64,000 bases of DNA from Pardosa pseudoannulata (taxonomy: Eukaryota; Arthropoda; Arachnida; Araneae; Lycosidae), in assembly GCA_032207245.1 (NCBI GenBank), contig CM063510.1:164740928-164804927 (forward strand). Reading direction: 5' to 3'. Within the stretch, counting starts at the first letter, position 1. Each line of letters opens with the position of its first letter. Below the pieces are notes generated by a model, which was given only the letters and a program-made list of their open reading frames with translations, did not search any database and had not been told where the DNA came from. This document shows, piece after piece, positions 1 to 12,711 of the stretch. Made by a program: the position numbers and the translations under genes.

Positions 1-458
1 CCAAGTGTCGAAATAAAACTGTAGATATATGTTCTAACTCTAAAATACATATATCTAGAAAATGTACTATATATATGAAACATAGCGTAGCATGTCATGA
101 TTCAGGGATGTAACGTGATCGAAGGGGTGTAGCCGTCGGCGAAAAGAATAAGATTTATCAAGAGAACTTTAGCAGCATCTTTATTTAGCAACGTCCAACA
201 GCAAAATCTCTCAAAAAAAAAATGGCCTTTTATAACTTTGGAGACGCCACAGGAGTGAGAAAAATAATGTGCGTAATCAGCAAAGTAGGTTGGCTAATTA
301 ATTTCGCCAACAGGAAGCAGATTTTTCTAAGACAAAAGAGTATAAAGCCAAGAGGCTACTAAGAAGATGCGGGAATCTCGGATTTGGTGATTTTTAATAT
401 AGGAGTTAGTAATTTTAGTTTTTAAGACTAAAGTATCAAATTTTTACATTACATATAT
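1..458. other. No gene recognised
   Basis: AT-rich, with stop codons in all frames. A short palindromic stretch of atatat lies near 452-460. Nothing else can be supported. Confidence 0.5.
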
Positions 459-1037
459 ATAATACTAGACTCAAGACTCGAGTTGGTGTTACGTGGACAC
501 CTGCATTTTTTACGGCGCTAAAGAGCAAAGACGGACACACCGAGAGAGGGTGGACAAGCCCTGTTCCAGGGAGGTGAAAGTTCAAAAGGAGGGGGGAAGG
601 ATGACACCCCCGCCCGTACCAGCTGCGGAGAAGGACATTTTTCCCATGGAGGCGAATACCTAACCAAGAGGGGGGTTACCCCTGCCCTCGCGAACAGCAG
701 TGGGGGGGGATGCCTGCTCGGAACCGGAGAGAACGGACATTATTCTGGAAAGAGCTGAGACCGAGAGAGGTGCTTTCCGCTCGGCACAATTTGGTTATTC
801 TCGGTCTTATTTCAGCCATGTTTATGATTAAAATGTTCAGTGTACATATGTTTTAACAAAATCTGTAAAAATAATAAAATGTATAGTCAAGGATTTTGTG
901 GCTGCAATAATTAATTGTCGGCAATACAGGCTTTCGTCGAATCCACGATATCTGCTCCAGTAACAATAGGCGAGCAGGTACAGAAACAAGTCATGCGGTC
1001 ATCCGAAAGTACAGCCATGGGAACGCAAGCCTCTACA
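459..1037 (+). repeat. Possible solo LTR
   Basis: An unusually G-rich segment (530-770) is followed by AATAAAATG near 872 and a distal part ending CCTCTACA at 1037, directly against (AT)n. The layout of GC-rich part, poly(A) signal and tail ending CA beside TA repeats resembles the LTR-like segments at 5130 and 35138. The 5' border is not clear, and no coding domain of a retrotransposon is present. Confidence 0.35.
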
Positions 1038-1910
1038 ATATATATATATACAAAAAAAGTTCTCCAAACTGTGCCTGAACGGCTTAAAAAACCTTGACGT
1101 GTAAGAAATTAAATAATTCCATTAAAGTTGCCTATATATACTTTACAATATTCTAATAGTTTATTGTATTTTATCAATTGATATAATAATTTAATGTTTA
1201 AAAATGAATAAATATCATTGTGTTTAAATGCATTGTACACTTTGAATAACTACACTGATTTATACTGATCGGTCTAAGTTTGACCCAGACCACTGTTTCA
1301 GGCATATCGAAATTCCCACGGTTCTAGTGTTAACATGTTCTTACCACACAGCATACTTATTTTCTTTTATTCCTTCGTTTAATCTTTAACATTTATGTAG
1401 AAAATTAACAGGGTGTTACAATGTAAGTATAAATTAATACACGTACTCATAACACCGAGCTACCTATAGCCCTTTGCCAAAATAATGATTAACACTTAAT
1501 ATACAAACTTTACATTTTATTATTTATCAACATTATTTATAATGTCATATTCATGATAGAGTTAAGGCAGCAGCACTAACAATTTATTTTGCCTAACAAC
1601 ATTTAATAAATTAAATTATTAACCATAAGATGGTGACTATAAAGGCAGTGATTAACTTAGGACAAAGGAGAACGGGTACACAAAATAGCGGCGACATCTG
1701 TCGGGGAGCGACTCCGAGGTGAGTTGAGGTGAAAAGATGTCTCCGGCAGGTGGAACTTCTTAACACCTTGACATATAAGTAAAATGGAATGTGATGTGTC
1801 CAAAAAATTCTATTTAGTTCTAGCTCCTCTGAAGAATTTTGTGCAAGTTCAGAAAGAGAAGGTTTTATTTTGAAATTGGCATTGCTATGTAACATTTAAT
1901 GAGTCTTGTA
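1038..1910. other. AT-rich intergenic DNA
   Basis: No coding or RNA gene was recognised. A TTAA beside TCTAGTG (near 1325-1333) resembles one end of the TTAACACTAG element family, but no partner end was found. Confidence 0.4.
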
Positions 1911-2475
1911 TACTCAAGAACCAAAACATTATGACCACCCGTCAATAACGAGTTGGTCCACCTTTGGCACGCAACACAGCTTCAACCCGCCTTGGCATGG
2001 ATGCCACAAGTCCTTGGTAGATGACCGGAGATAGATTGTACCAGATGTTTACGCAACGGTTACGCAAATCCGAGATATTGCGAATGGGTGGTCTTTGAAC
2101 TCTGAGCTGCCGTTCCATGACATCCCAAATGTGTTCTATTAGATTGAGATTCAATGAGTTAGATGACCAGGACATTAACTGGAATTCAGCATCATCTTCC
2201 TGGAACCATTCCAACGCAATTTCAGCCTTGTGACACAGGGTGTTGTCTGTTGGAACATTCAATTTCCAGCTGGAAAAACAGAGGCCATGTAAGAGTACAA
2301 CTGGTCCGCAATGATGTTCAGATACCCTGTAGCATTCATGGTCTGCTCTACCACAACCACAGGTCCCAGAGACGCCCAAGAGAACGTTTCCCAAAGCATA
2401 ATACCTCCACCACTGGTCTGTGGTGGTCCACCAACTGGACAGCTATTGAAATCACTTTGGCAGATGAGATGACCG
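1911..2475 (-). pseudogene. Tc1-like transposon fragment (3' half)
   Basis: The terminal repeat tactcaagaaccaaaacatt opens the segment at 1911. Read on the minus strand, codons from about 2450 down to 1942 give [35 protein letters not shown] and MPRRVEAVLRAKGGPTRY, the C-terminal half of a Tc1 DD34E transposase. The usual [11 protein letters not shown] motif reads SLNLNLIEHIW, so the catalytic neighbourhood has decayed. The 5' half is absent past about 2475. It is the same family as the copies at 8493 and 52549. Confidence 0.85.
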
Positions 2476-2818
2476 AAGCCTCCCAGACGTCATTGTTATT
2501 CAAGGGATTAAACTGACCGCTGAGTCTCTACTAAATTTTAAATGATTAGAGATCTGAGAGCGTCTTCTGCAATCCAAGTAGTAGTTTTAATATAGAGGTT
2601 AAACGAAGAAATGCAGGGGATTTCACCCCTGTGTGATTCAAAAACCCCTGTGAATTTGGCTTTTTGGCTAAAAAATTAATTTATAAAGGTACTTTTTATG
2701 TATTAGATTTGTTACAAAATAAGTTTCTAGAGAATATTACATTAGGGGGCATCTTCGAGGTTGTATAAAAATGTCTAAATTCGTCTGCAGAAATAATATA
2801 CATTTTTCTTATATACAT

Positions 2819-2821
<3 letters not shown>
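2476..2821. other. No gene recognised
   Basis: AT-rich intergenic DNA with no motif that can be named. Confidence 0.4.

Positions 2822-2911
<90 letters not shown>
2822..2911. repeat. (TA)n microsatellite
   Basis: About 90 bases of uninterrupted TA/AT. Confidence 0.98.
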
Positions 2912-2914
<3 letters not shown>

Positions 2915-3392
2915 AATCTAAGTGATTAGCTTATAATGAATAAAGCAATCTTGTCCCCATTGAAAATGAATATGACTTTCTGAGAACAACTTAAATCTTT
3001 ATTGAGCAGGTGCTAAAAAGACCTCTTCAACTATCAACGACAGACAAGAGAATGTACATCGAAACACGTGCTGGAACAGAGGTTACCCCAGAGCGAGACG
3101 TAGACGAAATCTTTTCCATAGAAGGCGAATTTAACAATAAAAATAACTTAGATCGTATGGTGAAAACTGAGCCCTTTGCCTGTGACAGCTGGGAAATGGG
3201 GTGAGGGGACGGAAAATTTACATCTATTGCAGAGAAATCTTTAGGAAATGAATTGAAAGAATTTTAAGTCGTGGACTCTAATTTAATTGCCATTTTTTGT
3301 GGTGGGAAAATAGAAGTAAAGGAAAAATAATGGGAGAGAGGAGATTTTTTTTTAAGAGATCGTCCAAGTATAACAATTTTGATATATTAGAT
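2912..3392. other. No gene recognised
   Basis: A 64-codon frame at 3010-3204 has no recognised relative and no supporting context. It is probably chance. Confidence 0.35.
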
Positions 3393-3411
3393 ACACACAC
3401 ACACACACGCG

Positions 3412-3484
<73 letters not shown>
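3393..3484. repeat. (CA)n(TA)n(TG)n compound microsatellite
   Basis: CA repeats, then TA, then TG. The whole tract is nearly self-complementary and could fold back. Confidence 0.97.
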
Positions 3485-3487
<3 letters not shown>

Positions 3488-3907
3488 CAACCCAACCAGT
3501 AAATGTTGACAGAATGAAGTTGAAAATTTTAGATAAGTGTATACTTTGATTGTAATTAAAAACAGAAATTTTATTAAAAGAAAATTTGGCTGCATGTTAT
3601 ATTAAGTTACTACAAGTTTTCCAAAGTTTTAAATAATACGAAATTGTGTTTAGAAACTACTCGAGGGAGATTTGCTTTTGTTTGTGACCTCATTTCTTGT
3701 GTTAATGGATTGATTAATGAAGTATGTAATCGAAACTCGACTAAAGACTAAATAAATCGAAATGAGGTGGAAAATTGCGAAGTGACTCCCTGTTTCATAA
3801 CTGAAATTGATGTCAAAGGGTATTATTCATGTCAATGAGTTTGAAAGGGGGGAGACACTGACATGCACTTTGTGCCAAATTGTTTCGACTTGATCCTCCA
3901 ACACGCT

Positions 3908-3997
3908 TTAACACTAGATTTACCAGCAGTTTAAATACACATTGAATTCCAATTGCAAAACCAGTCGTTTTGACTGGTTTGGTAAACCTAGTGTTAA
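3908..3997. mobile_element. 90-bp TTAA-bounded MITE
   Basis: TTAA plus CACTAGATTTACCA at the left is mirrored by TGGTAAACCTAGTG plus TTAA at the right. An inner hairpin AACCAGTC/GACTGGTT is also present. The TTAA borders fit piggyBac-type transposition. Confidence 0.75.
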
Positions 3998-4509
3998 GTA
4001 TATACAGTGGTCTTTCAAAACAAAAGAGACTGATATATTTTCGACTGTATATTTTGTCTCTTGAAGTGGAGAAGGGGAATTTTTTTGGGAGAGTAGAGGG
4101 GCTTTTAGACTTCTAAAAATCTAACTACTACTATTAAAACAAACCAAATAATTGTTTGAGATTTTCATCAGAAAAAAAAACCACAAATAAAAAGCCAAGT
4201 CAACATATACGTGTAGAGAAAGAAAGCAACAGATTCAGGCTAGAACTTCTTTTTCCGTTGAAGAATAAGAGGATTTTTCAAATGACAGCTAAATATTTTT
4301 AACCTATTCTAGACTTTATCATAGGTCAACCTCAGTTAAAATAAATCGGTTTCAAAATGTTTTTCTGTAACACAATATACGCCAATTTGTGTGCGGATTT
4401 CTATCTTTGAAGAAACATCAGCTATGCAAAGTGGATAACACTGACAACCCTATCAAGGGACAGGAGAGGGTAAAAATGACTTTTAATTACCGGTATCTAC
4501 TCTTCGGCA
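3998..4509. other. No gene recognised
   Basis: AT-rich spacer without recognisable coding potential. Confidence 0.4.
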
Positions 4510-4520
4510 GTGTCCGTTAT

Positions 4521-4699
4521 AGGTTTGGTTTGGTTTCGAGTGCTAAGGTACACTTTTTGCAACACGAGGGCTAATGAGACCGGGACCTACTGCTTGGAGC
4601 CGATTCTGAACCGTTACGAACATCCATGCCCCATGGGATTCGAATCCACGAACTCCGGTATCAAAGATTAATGCTCTAACCATTCTGCCATCATTCAGC
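4521..4699 (-). mobile_element. tRNA-derived SINE, family A
   Basis: The minus strand carries a degenerate tRNA-like head (B box from GGATTCGAATCC), then the shared body and an (AAACC)n tail. It is flanked by an 11-bp target duplication GTGTCCGTTAT at 4510-4520 and 4700-4710, which fixes both borders. Confidence 0.92.
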
Positions 4700-4723
4700 G
4701 TGTCCGTTATGAAAGGTATAACT

Positions 4724-4725
4724 TA

Positions 4726-4789
<64 letters not shown>
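4724..4789. repeat. (TA)n(TG)n microsatellite
   Basis: TA repeats pass into TG repeats, directly abutting the LTR-like repeat that follows. Confidence 0.96.
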
Positions 4790-5122
4790 CAGGTCTAAAA
4801 AAGGGGTAGTTGGAAATTACGTGAGTTATAAGCGATTTTAAAAAAGGAACTCTTTTAAATTAGTAAAATAAATGAAAAAGACCCACGCTCGCGTAAGTTT
4901 TCAGGATAATCCGGTCAGGCGGAAGCACTTTAAACAATTTAATGAGCTTGCAAACAGATAACAGTCAGTTGGTGAGTGGTCATGAAACTATAAGCACACT
5001 CTACGCGTGTCTTCGACGAAAAAATAAAAATGGCGCAAGTTGCTTTCAAATAGAACTATGATTTAATAAATTTATTATTATCAAGAAAGACTGTTTTACA
5101 TTCGCCTTCACACTGGATCGCC
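4790..5122 (+). repeat. 340-bp LTR-like interspersed repeat, copy 1
   Basis: Similar to 35697-36036 over almost its whole length (shared TCTAAAA, GACCCACGCTCGCGTAAG, ATCCGGTCAGGCGGAA, AAGAAAGACTGTTTT). It has TTAATAAA about 65 bases from its 3' end, as an LTR would. Microsatellite flanks both sides in all copies. Confidence 0.65.
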
Positions 5123-5129
5123 ATATATA

Positions 5130-5666
<537 letters not shown>

Positions 5667-5817
5667 CTTTCGGCAACCATCTTGATTGAGTTACCTCTAC
5701 TCACAAATTGTAATTGGATATACATCAATTTTATATTAAGTGACTTTTGTTTGAATTTCAACGCTCTATAATTTCTTGTTCTAGGCTTGTTTAATTTGTA
5801 TATACAAAATTATTAAT

Positions 5818-6062
5818 TTGAATAGGGATATCTTCATGGCAGTTGAAACAGTACTGCACAGCGGTTGCTTAATAGATGCTGATCTCATAACCATACGGTT
5901 ACTAGTTCATGGCTCGAGCTAACCTAAGATCTGCCTTATTCATTAATGGTGTCTGTGGCACGTAAAATAAGTTTGTGGTCAGAATATCCAAGTTTCCAAA
6001 TGATTACTCTGGAGGTAGCAGGGAGACCCTCTGGGTCATTTACTTGGTCCCTGCTTGTAAAT
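5818..6062 (+). mobile_element. tRNA-derived SINE, family B, degenerate
   Basis: Shares GTTTGTGGTCA, CCAAGTTTCC and CTTGGTCCCTGCTTGTAAAT with the better copies at 21208 and 34638 (on their minus strand). The tRNA head is eroded. Confidence 0.65.
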
Positions 6063-7738
6063 TATGAGGACCTACTTTGTTTGTGTTGTCCTTAATTAGT
6101 AATGTTGACTGTCTATATGCTACTCATTAAAAAATTTCCAACAAATATATGCAGCTTGGTGCTGTCAAATGCTATGAAAGCATGTCCCCTTGCATTAGAA
6201 ATACTCATCTCTCTTTAAGGCAGAAAATAAGTATATTATTTGTATAATAAAAGTAAATATCTGTTATTTATCGAGAATAATTTTGAATTTTTAGTAATTT
6301 ATATTCCATTATAGTTAAATCAGCTCTGAATTCCTCCCTATGTTTTGTCAATGATTTCATAAGTTTCGCTGTTAACCTCCGGAGTCTGAGAGCTTGACAG
6401 GGTAACATATTGACCACCCCTGCTCTAGAGTAGAGTAACCTTGAAGTGCAGCATTCGAAAGACAGCTCCACCGTATCTCTTCGAAATCAAAAAGTTGCCT
6501 TCCGTAATTTTCCTTTCGAAATATCTTGCGATACTTCCTTCAAAACGTTCCTTCCGCTTCATTTCCATCACGCTTTAATTCCCTAATTCTTTACAAGAAT
6601 AACGGGCGTTTATCAGTGTCAGTCACACTTTTTCTCTCCCTCTCTTCCGATTGTTAAAATCGCCAGGTCGTTCAGTAGCTTGAAACAACACAACACAAAC
6701 TCTTCCCGTCCGAATTTTTCAACGGATTTTTCCTCCAAAAAAGGAGTTTGAGATCGGGTACGGACCTATTTCTGCCATGCCTCCTTGAATCCGAGCTTAT
6801 ATCGAGAAACTTCCTACGTGGATGTCAGTCTGCTGAGAAACCGTTGTTCCGGTGATGTGACGCTTACTTAACACTTCCTTGACGCCTTGAGGGATATTTC
6901 CGACCAGGATAAAGTAGGTACAAAGTTTTGAGTTTTCTCTGTGAATGATGGGGAAAAAACTGTTTTTCCATACTCGCGTGTTGGGGGAAGGTTACAGAAT
7001 TATGTAATTGATTTTTCTGATAAGTTTATCACAACACTTTTTACCCTTTCAGTTCCAAGATATAATCGATTACTGATGACCGGAGTTTAAAGGAAATTTA
7101 TTTTTTATATACCTTGATTAGATACATGACACTAATCCGGTTTATCTATTATCTACATGTTTCTGATTCAAATATTTCCGTAATACCCAGTTACTGCTGT
7201 AATTTTGTTAGAGTTTTGGGGACTATTTAGACAGATAGGTAGACAAATATACAGGCATATTGATACAAGCCCACACTGGAATGTATACCCTAACAGTTTA
7301 TAGGTTCCACTTGCCACCCATCGACCAGACATGGTGAATATCCAAGATATATCGGTGAAAATGCAGTTTAGGGTGCAGCTCGTTTTATTGGCGATACTTT
7401 TTACCGCCAATAATTCCAACATGCCATTTTAGACAAAAACTCATTTCATATTTCTGGTCGAAATCTATAATTTAGAAGGTCCCTCATTCCTTTAAGCTTC
7501 TGAAAATTCATTGTAAGAGTGCTACGCCTGAGAATGACAGAGAGAGTGAGAAAATATCTAGGCGGAGAGAGTTGCTGGACATGTGAGAAATTTGTCTGCT
7601 GTAATTTGATTTTATTTGTGGTATTATGTGTCCAGAATATAGTGTTAATCGTCTAGTTACCATGTTACATCTCTTTAAGGTTAGCTGAAAACCCTGATTT
7701 AACAACAGATTGCCCAAGAAAGTCACTTTGACTGCTTT
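6063..7738. other. No gene recognised
   Basis: About 1.7 kb of intergenic DNA. Short frames at 6268, 7168 and 7508 show no known domain. No TE signature was recognised. Confidence 0.4.
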
Positions 7739-8355
7739 TTAACCCTCCGAGTGGAACACACCGAGGAAAAAAAGTCTCCAAAATCCGCTAAAGTTTTATT
7801 GTGTCAGTGACCAAAGTGTTCTATGATTTTTTACTTCACCCTTTGTAGACTAGATTGGAATACGGGACACACATCCTCGTTATTGTCCCTTTACTTCCGG
7901 TTATAAATAGATATATAAATAGACATTATAGATTGTTAATTATTAATACCCATAAAGCTCGTCAAGCCTCGAAGATCATCCCATAAGAAATAATAGATTC
8001 TAAAAGTACAAATAAAAATATTCTTTAAGAGAATGATTTTTATTTTTTTTACAAAAGTCATCCAAGCTATTTAAGTGGTACAATTAGAGATACATCTGTT
8101 ACCGCAAACGAAATAGAGATTTACAAAGCTATGAAAGGTTATCAGCGTATTTGTTCCTCAGGGAGTAGGGGTGCAGTTTCTAAACAATCGACCTGACCCT
8201 CCTACCTCAAAACTCCATGGGGGAAAACACTGGCAGAAATGTACAATACATTCATTTTCGGAACGTTTTTGGAAGTCGAAAATTGTACGTGACAACCGCT
8301 TTGAAGGCATCATCGGTTTGGCGGAATTGTACGTGCGAACCGCTAAGAGGGTTAA
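7739..8355. mobile_element. Possible TTAA-bounded (piggyBac-like) element
   Basis: TTAA plus CCCTCCGAGTGG at the left and CCGCTAAGAGGG plus TTAA at the right are imperfect inverted ends. No transposase frame is left. The right border is uncertain, because inverted similarity with sequence near 9285-9320 crosses it. Confidence 0.4.
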
Positions 8356-8358
8356 TTT

Positions 8359-9290
8359 CAGTTAGGAAAACAATTATGTATAAAATGACACAGTTTCTTA
8401 GAATTTTGTGACTTTTGAACAACATATAAATACATTTATTAATAACATGTTGTACAATAAGTCACAAAATTCTAAGAAATTGTGTCATTATACACTCAAG
8501 AGCCAAAAAATACATTCCAATATTTTGCAATGACCTCGTGACCTCCCCTGGATGACGTAGAAGGCACGTGATGAGGTGGAAGTCGTATTTAACTTCTGTT
8601 TGAGAGTCTGAAGAATCATTCTTTTACTTACTTCTGTGCGTGATGGGAAAGGCTGCGGATCTAAGCGATTTTGCTAGAGGGCAGATTGTAATGGCGCGAA
8701 GGCTAGGAATAAGTATTACAGTAAGTACAAGTAAGTACAGTAAGTATAGTAAAAGTAAATACTATAGGTCATACACAGGCTTAGGGGGACGTTCTCTTGG
8801 GCGTATCTGGGACCCGTGCTTGTGGTAGAATGCTACATGGCATCTCAACATCATTGCGGACCAGTTGTACCCTTACATGGCCTCTGTTTTTCCAGCTGGA
8901 AATGGAATGTTCCAACAGAACAACTCCCCTTGTCACAAGGCTAAAATTGTGTTGGAGTGGTACCAGGAACATGATGCTGAATTCCATTTAATGAACTAGT
9001 CGCCTAGCTCACCGCATCTCAATCCGTTAGAACACATTTGGGATGTCATGGATCGGCAGCTCAGAGTTCAAAGACCACCCATTCGCAATATCTCGGATTT
9101 GCTTGACCGTTGCTTAAACATCTGGTACAATCTGTCTCCGGCCATCTTCCAAGGACTTGTAGCATCCATGCCAAGGTGGGTTGAAGCTGTGTTGCGCTCC
9201 AAAGGTGGGCCAGCTCGTTATTGACAGGTGGTCATAATGTTTTTGCTCTTGAGTGTACACATAATTGTTTTTCTAATTGTGATTAATAAG
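8359..9290. mobile_element. Palindromic MITE interrupted by a Tc1 element
   Basis: Left arm CAATTATG to TTGTGACTT (about 8375-8415) is mirrored at 8459-8492 and then, across the Tc1 insertion, at 9256-9285. Removing 8493-9257 restores one long hairpin. Confidence 0.7.
8493..9255 (+). pseudogene. Tc1-like transposon, internally deleted
   Basis: Ends CACTCAAGAGCCAAAA and CTCTTGAGTG with TA on both sides (8491-8492, 9256-9257). The N-terminus starts at 8643 (MGKAADLSDFARGQIVMARR), is cut off in a short AGTA-rich stretch (8720-8765), and resumes at the transposase C-terminal half (IEHIWDVM near 9026 and KGGPARY near 9220, with frameshifts). At 763 bp it lacks over 400 bp of the 1.2-kb element. 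Confidence 0.88.
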
Positions 9291-9890
9291 CGGTCAATAT
9301 GACTTCATTCGGCAATCTAGTGTTAAATCAAGGTTTTCAGTGTTAAGAAACACCGTCTCTCAGTGATGTTAACATTCATTCCTGAAAGTGTCAAATGTAA
9401 TTCTCTCCCTGAGAAAGGGAAAGATTACGTTAAAAATGATGAAAAAGAAAAAAAATTTCATTGTTCTCGAACAAACCATGTCTCAACGTGTCGAGATGTT
9501 TTTTTGTCTTATTTTCAGCGCGCTTTACTCAATTCCCCCTCTCATATTGTCTTTCTGGAAGTAATTCATTTCAATATTTTTTTCCAGACCAATATATTTC
9601 TCTCACCGCATCGTGATGTCAACCGTTGCGTACTCAGTAGCAATAATAATGATGAAAAACAAAGCCTTGAGATCAACAACCGTCGCCCGCTTTGTATAAT
9701 TTTTAGCTAAAGAAAGCGAAGACATTCAGAATGGGGCATACATCACGGAGCATGTACTGCATACGATAATTTACCGACGATTTTGGAAGAGAGAAAGGAG
9801 GCAAAACCTGGCTTTGAACTTTATCCTCTAATGAAAGTTCATGGAACTTTTGAAGAAATATTTAATAAATAAATTAAGCCTAAATTCTAT
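9291..9890. other. No gene recognised
   Basis: A 115-codon frame at 9363-9710 has ordinary low-complexity composition and no known domain. TCTAGTGTTAA near 9309-9319 looks like an isolated end of the TTAACACTAG family. Confidence 0.35.
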
Positions 9891-9894
9891 AAAT

Positions 9895-10075
9895 AAACGT
9901 ATCGCCCTTCATACGACGGGATCAGTAAAATATTTTATTTTTCAGAATTGTAAAGTATTCTATGACATAGGTAAAAAAAAATCTGTCATAGCTAAGCTAA
10001 TTGGAATATCATAGCCACTCTAAGACCAAAAATAAATTACTAACAAACTTATGCAGCTGAAACACTATACATTAA
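9895..10075 (-). repeat. Diverged extra Helitron 3' end
   Basis: CGCCCTTCATACGACGGGAT plus TTCAGAATTGTAAAGTATTC repeats the 3' end of the adjacent Helitron in decayed form, 180 bases outside its CTAG terminus. Confidence 0.55.
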
Positions 10076-11484
10076 CTAGCATATAGCCCGTCATATGACG
10101 GAATTAGTAAAATTAAATTACTAATAAACTAACAAAAATAAATTACTAACAAACTAACAAAAATAAATCACTAACAAACTTATACAACTGGAACACTATA
10201 CATTAACTAGCATATAGCCCGGCATATGACGGGATTAGTAAAATTAAATTACTAATAAACTAACAAAAATAAATTACTAACAAACTTATACAGCTGGAAC
10301 ACTATACATTAACTAGCATATAGCCTGTCATATGACGGGATTAGTAAAATTTTTAATTTTCCAGAATTGTAAAGTATCCTATGAGCGAGTTAAAAAAACG
10401 GTTTATTTTTTGGCTGAGAATTATCTGGTATACGCTCAATAATTTGTTATCTTCCTACTCCATTCAAGTCTCCCGATACTGTGGATGAAGTTTAGAATCA
10501 CGTTGAATTCGTTTAACCAAACCGTGTGGTTATGTATCAAAAACAAACACACAAATAAACAAACTTATTAATTTTTAAAGATATAGAACATAAACGCTAG
10601 ATATGTATTAGTCCTTGAAGAAATAGACTCCTAGGCTTTTGAAAATTTGTTGTTAATACCGGTGATAAAATTTTCATTGCAATAAAAAATAATCGATGAT
10701 TAAATTTAAAATTACCACATATTTACCCAATCTATTATTTAAGCCAAATATAAAAGAAAATTATTTACTTAATATGTAAGTTCACTGATAAAACGTATGA
10801 AAATAATTCAGACGATATATAAATAATTTAAAATAAGAAATGATTAAAGAAGATGGTTAAAGGAATGATGTCATAAGGCAAGAAAAAGTTATTTTTACCT
10901 GTTTATTATGTGATAAGCTTAATAGCCTGCTGTTAACCGGGGAAAATAGGACTTGAAATAAAGGCTATTAATTTCTAGCATTAAATGCTAGAAAAGGGGA
11001 AAGGGGGAGATTTCGGACGTTGCTAACAATAATTCATCAAGAATCAAATATGCTTATCCCTATCCATTCCAGGCCCAACCGCTTCATAAATTTGAATAAA
11101 AGAAAATTATGTATGTAATGCTTATGTATAGTGATAAAACGTAAGAAAATAGTGCAGACGATATTTAAATAATTTAAAACAAGAAATGATTCATTGAGAT
11201 AGTTAAAGGAATGACGTCATAATGCTAGGGAAAAAAATGTTATTTTTATCTACTTATAATGTGACAAATTGATAAATTTAATCGCGTGCTCTTGACCGAG
11301 GAAAAATAAGGCTTGAAATAATGGTATTAAAGGCTAGAAAAGGAGGGAAGGGGTGGATTTCGAACATTTCTAACCCTAATTCATCAAGAATCCAATATGG
11401 ATGCGTCTATGCATTCCAGGTCCAACCGCTTCATAAATTCGAGGACAGACGGACAGATAACTTAGGCTATTATTATATAGGGGA
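10076..11484 (-). mobile_element. Non-autonomous Helitron, copy 1
   Basis: Read on the minus strand it starts TCCCCTATATAATAATAG at 11484, preceded by A. It ends with the palindrome CCGTCATATGACGG a few bases before CTAG at 10076, followed by T. These are the Helitron rules: 5' TC, 3' hairpin and CTAG, insertion between A and T, no target duplication. CTAG plus the hairpin recurs at 10207 and 10313. The interior carries a roughly 330-bp direct duplication (about 10765-11020 and 11098-11350). No Rep/helicase frame is present. Confidence 0.85.
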
Positions 11485-11868
11485 TGTTGAAATAAATTTA
11501 CACGGAGTGTTATTAGAGCTGTAGATATTCTGGCAGAAAAATTAGATGGGAATTAGAATTTATTTTCTGAAACCATACTAGTTTAACGCCCGGAGGGAAA
11601 GGTTAGGAAAGAAGAGTGTTAGTGAGTAGGCAATTGAAAAGGAAGGGATAGGGGTTACCTACTTACCCACAAAGGTAGATTGGTTCTTGCGTAGATAATG
11701 CGAATCTGGAAAGATAAGTGGTAAATGGACCATCTCCCATGAGCAAAGGATTTTTATTCGGAAAGTCGAAAATTATATTTCAAATAGATTTTAGAATTAA
11801 ACTTGAGAAGATCTCTGCTTGCGTTGTCTGCATAACTTTCCGTTTTCAAAAGTTGTTTAAAATAAGCA
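11485..11868. other. No gene recognised
   Basis: Spacer between a Helitron and a hAT-like element; nothing can be named. Confidence 0.4.
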
Positions 11869-11941
11869 TGGCCGTGCAGGGCAGTAACTAGCTCTTTCGG
11901 CGCCCGTGGAAAAAAACTGGTACTCGCCCTTCCCACCAAAT

Positions 11942-12711
11942 ATAGGGTGTTTCATATTGAATGGAACAAAAAGAAAACGGGATTGTGAACGTTGTAATTA
12001 ATATATTTAGAAAATTCAAAGTTAACTCAAAACTACATTTATTTAAGTTTCTACGGGTGTTCAATATGTGCCCCTCTGGTGACACGACAAATGTCTACAT
12101 GGTAATCAAGCTCCTGCCACACTCGTGAACATATCCCCTGTGATGGAGTTCAAAACTTCAGTTATCCGCTGCTTCAGTTCCTCTAAGTCCTGAGGAAGTA
12201 GCCACACAAACACCTTTTCTTTAACGAAACCCCAGAGATAAAAATCACAGGGCGTTAGAATTGGTGATCACGACTGCCAATGAAGACAGGTCAAATCCTG
12301 TGACCTAGCACGGACAATCCAGTGATGGGGTAGACGTAAGTTCAGGAACTCACGTACTTTTTTATTCCAATATGGGAGAGCACCATCTTGCCACTCAGAG
12401 AGCATGTCTTGGTAAATGTCCCCATTAATCGATTTTTCAGCAAAGAAAAATGGACCAGAAAAAATGTCTTTCCATATTTACCTTGGAGTTTTGGCATATT
12501 CGAAAACGCAGTACGTTTTCTCCTTCAGGGACGACATTTTGCTTAACAGCGCCTCCAGCGGCGAGTTCGTCATTTAATAATTTTTCCCTGTTGCCATATA
12601 AAACTTGTATAATTGTAGTTGCAGAATAAGTTTGTTTCGGCTGAATAAATCCATTACGGCAGTCACATTGTGCTATTATTTTTGTCCCATTCATTATAAA
12701 ACACCCTGTAT
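11942..12711 (-). pseudogene. Tc1/mariner-superfamily element, decayed transposase
   Basis: The ends AGGGTGTTTCATATTGAATGG and its mirror at 12680-12711 form roughly 30-bp inverted repeats with TA at the borders. The minus strand, in several frames, gives GPFFFAEKSINGDIYQDML, PCDFYLWGFVKEKVF and CRVTRGAHIEH, the C-terminal half of a mariner-superfamily transposase whose usual SPDLTPCDF motif reads SPILTPCDF. Stops and frameshifts are present. Confidence 0.8.

Noticed and set aside
3278..3595. Frames over TA/TG microsatellites (also at 5389, 13892, 34894, 35511, 38754)
   Set aside because: Translations of simple repeats (Ile-Tyr, His-Thr); no coding evidence.
9363..9710. 115-codon plus-strand frame
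   Set aside because: No recognised domain, no splice or transcript context, composition as expected by chance.
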